Of a DNA stretch of 63,068 nucleotides, positions 56,728 to 63,068 are shown piece by piece. Positions within the stretch are counted from its first letter, which is position 1, and the number at the start of each line of letters is the position of its first letter. Source of the stretch: Cuspidothrix issatschenkoi CHARLIE-1 (lineage in GTDB: Bacteria; Cyanobacteriota; Cyanobacteriia; Cyanobacteriales; Nostocaceae). A model generated the notes under the pieces. That model had not been told where the DNA came from. It searched no databases and worked only from the letters and a program-made list of their open reading frames with translations. Position numbers and translations under genes: made by a program. The stretch covers positions 1 through 63,068 of the forward strand of contig NZ_PGEM01000078.1 in NCBI RefSeq assembly GCF_002934005.1, given 5' to 3'.

Positions 56728-58305
56728 TTAAGCTACTGCTTTTTCCTTTTCTGGAACATAGGGTTTTTCTGCACCTTGGGCTAAATATGCAGCTAATTGA
56801 CTTTCTATTTCATCGCGGACAATTTGCCGATATTCCATAAAATGTTCAATGTGAGCGCAGGTAGAAACATATTGTTCAACTACCTTGGGGTTATGCTTGA
56901 GAATGCTAAATAAATGATGCCAGAATTTCCAGCGAGTTTGCCGTTTAAATCCTTGTCGCCAAATTACTAGTAGCAAAGCTTTTACAACTACCCATTCTGG
57001 CATTTTGCCTGGTGCTTTGTATTTAGCTGAACCCAAGATCATAAAACAGCGATAGGTGCGGTCTAAATAGGCAACAGGATCATATAAAGCACAGAAAGCT
57101 TCAATGTATTCTCTTGCTAATTCTTCCAGAGGACGGGTAGGAATGAAATTCATTAATGTGGTTTGATTGATATTCCCGTCTTGATTTTCCCGTAGTCGTC
57201 CTTCTTTTTTCAAGCGATGCCATAACGCTGTGTTGGGCAATGCTTGTAACATGGCGAAGGTAGTAGAAGGGATGGCTGCTTGTTCGGCAAATCTGACAAT
57301 GCGATCGCCCGCACCAGATTTTTCACCATCAAAACCAATAATAAATCCAGCCATTGGCCTTAAGCCAGCTTTAATAATGGTTTCTACTGACTCAGTTAAA
57401 GAACTGCGAGTATTTTGGAATTTCTTAGTTAGTTGTAAACTATCTTCATCTGGGGTTTCAATACCCAAAAATACCGCTTTAAAGCCACAATCAACCATCA
57501 ACTCCATCATTTCTGCATCTTGTGCTAAATCAATGGAAGCTTCTGTGTCAAAATTGAACGGATATTGATGTTCTGCCATCCACACTTTTAACTCTTTTAG
57601 CAACAATTTCACATTCCGCTTGTTGCCAATAAAGTTATCATCAACCATGAATACACCCCGCCGCCAACCCAACTCATAGAGATAATCTAACTCCGCTAAA
57701 AGTTGTGCAGGGGTTTTGGTTCTGGGTTTACGTCCATACAATACAATGATGTCGCAAAATTCGCATTGGAAGGGACAACCCCGCGAAAACTGTACAGACA
57801 TCATATCATAGGCATTAAACTCTAATAAATCAAAGCGGGGAATGGGTGTACTAGTGACATCGGGCTTTTCAGTAGCGCGGAAAACTCCAGATTTTTCACC
57901 CCGTTGCACAGCTTCCACAAACATGGGTAAAGTGATTTCCCCTTCATCGAGAATCAGATAATCTGCCCCTGCTGCTTCGACTTCATGGGGTGTAGAGGTA
58001 GGATAGGGACCACCCAAAGCTACCAATTTACCCCGTCTTTTAGCTTCCCGAATTTGCTCTAGTAAGTCTTGTTTTTGGACAATCATAGCAGAGAAAATTA
58101 CCATATCTGCCCATGCCCATTCTTCCTCTGTGGCGGCGCGGATGTTACGATCTACAAGTTTAAATTCCCACTCTTGGGGCAAAATCGCCGCTACCGTCAC
58201 CAAACCCAAAGGAGGCAACAAAACCTTTCTGTCAACCAGTGCCAGAATTTTCTCATAAGACCAAAAGGTTTTTGGAAATATTGGATAAACTAGCAAAATA
58301 CGCAT
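56728..58305 (-). CDS. B12-binding radical SAM protein
   Basis: An N-terminal B12-binding domain (about 1-130, RILLVYPIFP then ALGGPYPTSTPHEV) is followed by the radical SAM core with the cluster motif C-x3-C-x2-C in RGCPFQCEFCDI near residue 176. A C-terminal domain of the DUF4070 type follows. Such proteins carry out methylations or other radical reactions on lipids, hopanoids or natural products. The ATG at 58305 has an AGGGG site eight bases upstream, better than the 58320 GTG-like alternative. No nearby gene points to a substrate. Confidence 0.9.
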   Translation of the reverse strand: MRILLVYPIFPKTFWSYEKILALVDRKVLLPPLGLVTVAAILPQEWEFKLVDRNIRAATEEEWAWADMVIFSAMIVQKQDLLEQIREAKRRGKLVALGGPYPTSTPHEVEAAGADYLILDEGEITLPMFVEAVQRGEKSGVFRATEKPDVTSTPIPRFDLLEFNAYDMMSVQFSRGCPFQCEFCDIIVLYGRKPRTKTPAQLLAELDYLYELGWRRGVFMVDDNFIGNKRNVKLLLKELKVWMAEHQYPFNFDTEASIDLAQDAEMMELMVDCGFKAVFLGIETPDEDSLQLTKKFQNTRSSLTESVETIIKAGLRPMAGFIIGFDGEKSGAGDRIVRFAEQAAIPSTTFAMLQALPNTALWHRLKKEGRLRENQDGNINQTTLMNFIPTRPLEELAREYIEAFCALYDPVAYLDRTYRCFMILGSAKYKAPGKMPEWVVVKALLLVIWRQGFKRQTRWKFWHHLFSILKHNPKVVEQYVSTCAHIEHFMEYRQIVRDEIESQLAAYLAQGAEKPYVPEKEKAVA

Positions 58306-58499
58306 AGTATCACCCCTCACGATTTATTTTGTAATCTAACTGTAACTAAAATTCAGACTATTTGACTTTTTTCTGAATTTGCCTGTTGTATGTGAGAATG
58401 GAGAAATTGTCAGAATCAGGATGATTAGGATTTAAGGATTTACAGGATGAAAACTGGGAAAAATTAAAAAATACAAATAGTTTTGAGCTTATTCTACTC

Positions 58500-58790
58500 A
58501 TGCAGTCTGATGAAAAGGATGGTTGTGAGCGAATTGAGATAGTATTTTATACACTCTTTGGCGTTTTTGTCAATACTGATGAGTCTTTAGTTAAGGGGTT
58601 GATCAAAATCCCTGATTTTTTAGATCAAGGGGGGATGAGTCCAGAAATGTATCCAGAAATTGGTACAACTATAGGCGCGGTTGTGGTTGGATATAACGAA
58701 AGTAATTACCGCGAGGTGTATTTAAGTGCTAAACCTACTGTACTGCATAAAGCTCTTGTACCTTTCAAGATTCCTGCTTTAACTAGCTAA
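58500..58790 (+). CDS. Small S1-like RNA-binding-domain protein
   Basis: The 96 residues follow the S1 beta-barrel pattern: TLFGVFVNTD, a glycine then LIKIPDFLDQGG, PEIGTTIGAVVVGY and a final REVYLSAKP. This resembles the S1 domain of ribosomal protein S1 and PNPase. The first strand is shortened, so the protein may be a stand-alone or slightly trimmed S1 domain that binds RNA. The family call is moderate. It is flanked by repeats of the aggatttaaggatttacag type. Confidence 0.65.
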   Translation: MQSDEKDGCERIEIVFYTLFGVFVNTDESLVKGLIKIPDFLDQGGMSPEMYPEIGTTIGAVVVGYNESNYREVYLSAKPTVLHKALVPFKIPALTS

Positions 58791-59570
58791 AGCTTATTAA
58801 CTTTTTTATCAATTTGCCTGTTGTATGTGAAAATAGAGAAAGAATGTTTATATTTCAGGAGTTATACCATGCTGGCTTAATTATGCTATCAAATTATATT
58901 GTCAAGGTATACCCTACTAAAAAGCTGCAAAAGTTTGGAAATCATAGAACAGAAATCATATTTTTTTATTATGTCTATTTAGTGCGATCGCTCTTATTGT
59001 AGAGTTAAATTCTGAGGAATTACGAAAAATATCTTTGAAACTCTCTTCCCTTCGTGTTCTTCGCTCCTATGCCTTCGGCACGCTTCGCGAACGTGGTTCA
59101 TTCTTTCATGACTTCTGCCTTTTTGATTTACATGAGAGCGATCGCCATATTTAATATAGAAAACTCAAGCGATAGCGTAAGTGCTAACTTGTCAGTTTGC
59201 GTGAGATAAACTAGAGAAATGCGATTCTCACTTATTATGCTTTAGAGGTTTTAATATAGGATAAAGATAGAGTTTTCGAGTTATTCTTGATAATTGATCA
59301 GAAAATGTACTTCTGTAGTTAACTGCTAAGTACCTAAGCCAAATTAATTTAACATTTTTGGAACAAACAAAAATCTCTATATTCCTTATAAATATAAAAT
59401 TTATTTTGCACGACAACTTACAAACAAATATTCTGACTCCTGACTCCCGGATTATTCCAATGTCTTGGATATGCTTTTCGGAAATTGTCCCCCAAAAGAG
59501 AAAAAACTAATAGCAATAGGATTTCGTTAAATGTCAAAATTTGATCGGGAATAATTCAGGTAGATTCAAC
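58791..59570. other. Repeat-bearing intergenic region before cysK
   Basis: This 780-bp region has no convincing gene. It contains a REP-like tgccttcggcacgcttcgcg at about 59070-59090, HIP1-type gcgatcgc sites and a partial actcctgactcc repeat near 59433. The start of the cysteine synthase gene is at its right end. An open frame at 58814-59002 has no ribosome-binding site and no recognisable protein features. Confidence 0.6.
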
Positions 59571-60545
59571 ATGGATATCAAAAAAGGATTTATTGGCACG
59601 ATTGGCAATACACCACTAATTCGCTTAAACAGCTTTAGTGAGGAAACAGGTTGTGAAATCTTGGCCAAAGCGGAATTTCTTAACCCTGGTGGTTCTGTTA
59701 AAGATCGTGCTGCACTATACATCATTGAAGATGCAGAAAAAAAAGGACTTCTCAAACCTGGTGGCACAGTTGTGGAAGGAACTGCGGGGAATACGGGAAT
59801 TGGACTAGCGCATATCTGCAATGTCAAAGCTTACAAATGCTTGATTTTTATTCCCAATACCCAATCCCAAGAAAAAATAGATGCTTTGACTACCTTGGGG
59901 GCGGAAGTTCGTCCTGTACCTGCTGTACCGTACAAAGATCCGAATAATTACGTCAAATTATCTGGTAGAATTGCGGCGGAAATGGAAAACGCCATTTGGG
60001 CTAATCAGTTTGATAATTTGGCCAATCGTGTGGCACATTATGAAACTACAGGTAGAGAAATTTGGCAACAAACTGACGGTAAAATAGATGGCTGGGTAGC
60101 GGCCACTGGTACAGGTGGTACTTATGCAGGTGTAGCTATGTATCTAAAGAAACAAAATCCGGCGGTTAAATGTGTGGTTGCTGATCCTTTAGGTAGTGGA
60201 CTATATAGCTATATCAAAACTGGGGAAATCAAAATCGAAGGTAATTCTATTACTGAAGGTATTGGTAATAGTCGCATTACCGCTAATATGGAAGGCGCAC
60301 CGATTGATGATGCTATCCAAATTGATGATCCTGAAGCGTTGCGCGTAGTTTATCAACTATTAAGAAAAGATGGATTATTAATGGGTGGTTCAACGGGAAT
60401 TAATGTGGGTGCGGCGGTAGCTTTAGCTAAACAATTGGGACCCGGACATACTATTGTGACCATCTTATGTGATAGTGGTTCTCGCTATCAATCACGGATA
60501 TTTAATAGGGAATGGTTAGCAAGTAAAGGATTGATGATCGGTTAG
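59571..60545 (+). CDS. cysK: Cysteine synthase A (O-acetylserine sulfhydrylase) family
   Basis: This PLP-dependent fold-type II enzyme makes cysteine from O-acetylserine and sulfide. The PLP Lys is K44 in [11 protein letters not shown], the asparagine loop reads [10 protein letters not shown] and the phosphate loop TGTGGTYAG. Starting at ATG 59571 gives 324 residues, normal size; a TTG at 59541 would add ten residues with no support. It differs from the classic bacterial TSGNTG loop (TAGNTG), as in some cyanobacterial and eukaryotic members, so substrate preference may vary. Confidence 0.88.
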   Translation: MDIKKGFIGTIGNTPLIRLNSFSEETGCEILAKAEFLNPGGSVKDRAALYIIEDAEKKGLLKPGGTVVEGTAGNTGIGLAHICNVKAYKCLIFIPNTQSQEKIDALTTLGAEVRPVPAVPYKDPNNYVKLSGRIAAEMENAIWANQFDNLANRVAHYETTGREIWQQTDGKIDGWVAATGTGGTYAGVAMYLKKQNPAVKCVVADPLGSGLYSYIKTGEIKIEGNSITEGIGNSRITANMEGAPIDDAIQIDDPEALRVVYQLLRKDGLLMGGSTGINVGAAVALAKQLGPGHTIVTILCDSGSRYQSRIFNREWLASKGLMIG

Positions 60546-60665
60546 GATTTTTTAGCGATCACCACTAAGTTGTTGTGCATTTAAAATGCACAACAGCAAG
60601 TCAAAACTCAAATTTTAAAATACACATAGGGTATGTTAGTTTTTCGTTCTTTTGCGTAAGTCCGC

Positions 60666-60689
60666 AGAAGATAGAAGATAGAAGATAGG
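60666..60689. repeat. Heptameric repeat (agaagat x3) that forms the ribosome-binding site of the next gene
   Basis: Three tandem copies of agaagat end in aggag, which is placed nine to ten bases before the ATG of the ABC ATPase at 60701. The repeat may set leader length or translation rate; this is inference. Confidence 0.7.
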
Positions 60690-60700
60690 AGCAAATTTTT

Positions 60701-61468
60701 ATGTCTTTAACATCAGAAATCATCGTTGATTTTCGGGATGTCAGTTTCCAAATTGATCACCGTCTCTTATTATCTCACTTAAAATTCAGCATTTATCAAG
60801 GAGAAGCACTAGTTTTATTAGGACGTAGTGGCAGTGGAAAAACTACAACTCTAAAATTAATCAATCATTTACTTATCCCAAGTCAAGGACAAGTCCTAAT
60901 TGACAATATTCCCACAACTAAATGGGATGCTATTAAACTGAGAAGAAGAATAGGGTACGTTATTCAAGAAACAGGTTTATTTCCCCATTTTACCATCGCT
61001 GAAAATGTGGGACTTGTACCATCATTAGAGAAATGGCCAGCCCAAAAAATCCATAATAGAGTCTATGAAATGTTAAACTTAGTAGGTCTAGAACCAGAAC
61101 AATTTGCCCATCGTTATCCCTATCAATTATCAGGAGGTCAACGTCAGCGAGTGGGAGTTGCTAGAGCTTTGGCCGCAGATCCACCTATACTATTAATGGA
61201 TGAACCTTTTGGCGCACTCGATCCCATCACTCGGCTAGAGTTACAACAACAGTTTAAATATTTGCAACAACAATTAGGTAAAACAGTGATATTTGTCACC
61301 CATGATATTCAAGAAGCCTTCTTTTTAGCTTCCAGAATTGGTTTAATGTATGAAGGAAATTTAGTGGAATTAGGAACAAAAAGAGAATTTCTTAGTTCTC
61401 AACATCCAGAATCACAGGCTTTTTTAGCTTGTTTGAATGTAGCGAAAAGTTGGGAAGAATTAAACTAA
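60701..61468 (+). CDS. Glycine-betaine/osmoprotectant ABC importer ATPase (OpuCA-like)
   Basis: This 255-residue ATPase has Walker A GRSGSGKTT, Q-loop GYVIQETGLFPHFT, signature LSGGQRQR, Walker B ILLMDEPFGALD and a switch His in THDIQEA. It lacks the CBS pair found in OpuCA of Gram-positive bacteria, which is common in cyanobacterial members. It is followed 15 bp later by a fused permease-binding protein, so the pair forms a complete quaternary amine-type importer. Confidence 0.9.
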   Translation: MSLTSEIIVDFRDVSFQIDHRLLLSHLKFSIYQGEALVLLGRSGSGKTTTLKLINHLLIPSQGQVLIDNIPTTKWDAIKLRRRIGYVIQETGLFPHFTIAENVGLVPSLEKWPAQKIHNRVYEMLNLVGLEPEQFAHRYPYQLSGGQRQRVGVARALAADPPILLMDEPFGALDPITRLELQQQFKYLQQQLGKTVIFVTHDIQEAFFLASRIGLMYEGNLVELGTKREFLSSQHPESQAFLACLNVAKSWEELN

Positions 61469-61483
61469 AATTAGCATAAAATT

Positions 61484-63010
61484 ATGTTCTTATTTCAGTA
61501 CAGTACAGAAATAATTTTCCACAGTGGAGAACATTTAATATTAGTCATTATATCCCTAGCGATCGCCATTTCCATTGGTCTTCCTGTGGGCATTCTGATC
61601 ACTCGTCAATCAAAATTAGCTCCCCCCATTCTTGGTTTAGCAAATGCAATTCAAACCATCCCTAGTTTAGCCATATTTGGCTTTTTAATTTCCGTGCCTT
61701 TTCTGGGAGGAATTGGCAAAATTCCCGGTATAGTTGCCTTAACTCTTTATGCCTTACTTCCCATAATTCGTAATACTTATATTGGCATTAATAGCATCAA
61801 TCCCGCCATTAAAGAAGCGGGTATAGGCATGGGAATGACAGATCAACAATTACTATTCCAAGTGGAAATTCCCCTGGCTTTACCAGTCATTTTAGCAGGT
61901 GTAAGAGTAGCCACAGTTATATCTGTAGGAATTGCCACAATTGCTGCTGCTATTGGTGGAGGAGGTTTAGGAGTATTTATTTTTCGCGGTATTTCTACAG
62001 TTAATAATGAATTAATTTTAGCCGGAGCAGTACCCGCAGCTTTGATTGCTTTGAGTGCAGATTTCGGTTTAGGATTATTAGAAAAAAACCTCACAAAACA
62101 AATAGCAAATAAAGGTAAATTCAATCAGAATATAGGTATTATTGTCGGAATAATCACCTTAATTATTGCTGGATTAATAGCCTTCAACTATCAACAGAAA
62201 CCACCAACAATTATTATCGGCTCAAAAAATTTCACAGAACAAGTAATTTTAGGAGAAATATTAGCACAACACATAGAAAATCATACTAAATTAAAAGTAG
62301 ATCGTCGTTTTAATTTAGGAGGAACATTTATTTGTCATGAAGCAGTAAAAGCCCGAAAAATTGCCGGGTATGTGGAATATACAGGAACTTCATTTACGAC
62401 TATTTTAAAAGAAAAACCAATTAGTAATCCTGAAACTGTTTATAAAAAAGTTAAGGAATACTATGATCAAAAATTGAAATTAGCAGTGATGAAGCCTCTA
62501 GGATTTGAGAATACCTTTGCCATGATTATCCGAGGAGAAGATGCCGAAAAATGGCAAATTAAAAGCCTTTCAGAAATTAGTAAATATACTCCACAAATAA
62601 AAGCAGGATTTGGGTATGAATTTTTAGAAAGAGCAGATGGTTATCCAGGATTATCTAAAACCTACAACCTAAAATTTGCCAATATCAAACAAATGGAATT
62701 AGGATTAATGTATCAAGCATTAAAAGAAAAACAAGTAGATTTTATTGCTGCAAATTCTACAGATGGTTTAATTCCAGTTTTTAACTTAGTAATTTTAGAA
62801 GATGATAAAAAATACTTTCCCCCATATCAAGCTATACCTGTTTTTAATCAAGAAATTCTCCAAAAATATCCAGAATTAACAGATACCATTAATCAATTAG
62901 GGGGCAAAATTTCTACAACAGAAATACAGAAGATGAATTATCAAGTAGATAATCAATCTAAACCAGTGGAAAAAGTTGTCAGTGAGTGGTTAAAATCTCA
63001 AAAATTATGA
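61484..63010 (+). CDS. Fused permease and substrate-binding protein of an osmoprotectant importer (OpuCB-OpuCC type)
   Basis: Residues about 1-205 form the permease with five to six helices and an EAA-like loop (EAGIGMGMTDQQLLFQVEIPLALP). After a further helix (about 218-233) the C-terminal part IIIGSKNFTEQVILGEILA begins the OsmF/OpuCC-like binding domain, which ends at 63010. The fusion places the binding domain outside the membrane and removes the need for a separate lipoprotein. It shares a transcript with the ATPase gene. The ligand is probably betaine, choline or a similar compound. Confidence 0.9.
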   Translation: MFLFQYSTEIIFHSGEHLILVIISLAIAISIGLPVGILITRQSKLAPPILGLANAIQTIPSLAIFGFLISVPFLGGIGKIPGIVALTLYALLPIIRNTYIGINSINPAIKEAGIGMGMTDQQLLFQVEIPLALPVILAGVRVATVISVGIATIAAAIGGGGLGVFIFRGISTVNNELILAGAVPAALIALSADFGLGLLEKNLTKQIANKGKFNQNIGIIVGIITLIIAGLIAFNYQQKPPTIIIGSKNFTEQVILGEILAQHIENHTKLKVDRRFNLGGTFICHEAVKARKIAGYVEYTGTSFTTILKEKPISNPETVYKKVKEYYDQKLKLAVMKPLGFENTFAMIIRGEDAEKWQIKSLSEISKYTPQIKAGFGYEFLERADGYPGLSKTYNLKFANIKQMELGLMYQALKEKQVDFIAANSTDGLIPVFNLVILEDDKKYFPPYQAIPVFNQEILQKYPELTDTINQLGGKISTTEIQKMNYQVDNQSKPVEKVVSEWLKSQKL

Positions 63011-63012
63011 TT

Positions 63013-63068
63013 TATTTAGGGTTTGCTGAAAAAGTTGTCTGTGAGGAGAGGGAATAGGGAACAGGGAA
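63013..63068. mobile_element. Truncated copy of the 33.8-kb MITE at window end
   Basis: The sequence after the last gene reads ttagggtttgctgaaaaagt, then tgtctgtgaggagagggaa. This is the reverse complement of the right end of the element at 33815-33970, with changes of one or two bases. The element continues beyond the window. Confidence 0.7.

Noticed and set aside
58814-59002. 62-codon open frame after the S1-like gene
   Set aside because: No ribosome-binding site, low-complexity composition and repeat-rich surroundings.

Overview
The window looks like chromosomal DNA of a filamentous, heterocyst-forming cyanobacterium of the Nostocales. The evidence is the HIP1 octamer GCGATCGC scattered through genes (for example 1627-1634), a light-independent protochlorophyllide reductase gene (chlB), a PATAN response regulator, many short palindromic and heptameric intergenic repeats, and a long cluster that matches in content and order the heterocyst envelope polysaccharide (HEP) island as I remember it from Anabaena/Nostoc PCC 7120. 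The AT-rich composition would fit the Dolichospermum/Aphanizomenon/Anabaena group; that placement is inference.

Layout. 1-728 is the right end of a CRISPR array (ten perfect 36-bp repeats) with no cas genes in the window. 1.1-4.9 kb holds a sugar-type ABC ATPase and two GT4 glycosyltransferases. 5.8-9.6 kb holds a secreted or anchored beta-propeller-like protein, a decayed GT4 gene and an aspartoacylase. From 33.5 kb down to 9.9 kb, all on the minus strand, lies the HEP island. It runs from sugar-nucleotide genes (CDP-glucose synthesis, an FAD oxidase, an SDR, a 2OG-dioxygenase-like protein, an RmlC-type epimerase, a SAF-domain oxidoreductase), through a GT4, a Wzc-like chain-length kinase, HepC and the HepA exporter, to seven further glycosyltransferases and a Wzy-like polymerase. 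Together these would make, polymerise and export the polysaccharide layer that protects nitrogenase in heterocysts.

34.0-38.0 kb is a TerY-type triad on the minus strand (VWA protein, PP2C phosphatase, kinase-TPR protein). It is followed by a PATAN-REC regulator, chlB, mutS, a PMT-type mannosyltransferase and a GNAT acetyltransferase. 47.2-49.3 kb has a small membrane protein, a TerB-like protein and a Rieske protein. 50.2-52.5 kb is a compact three-gene module (P-loop ATPase plus two soluble proteins, translationally coupled) that I do not recognise and consider the best candidate for an undescribed system. 52.6-63.0 kb has corA, an SDR, secreted and hypothetical genes, a B12-binding radical SAM protein, an S1-like small protein, a cysteine synthase, and a two-gene glycine-betaine-type ABC importer with fused permease and binding protein.

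Intergenic DNA is crowded with repeat families: hairpins of the agatccccgacttct family in short and long forms, a roughly 156-bp MITE with a second partial copy at the window end, and several palindromes. Repeat-like sequences also appear to have inserted in frame into chlB and mutS. At least three gene remnants (two GT4, one dioxygenase-like) show active decay. No tRNA or rRNA gene was recognised. All identifications come from reading the sequence; no database search was run.
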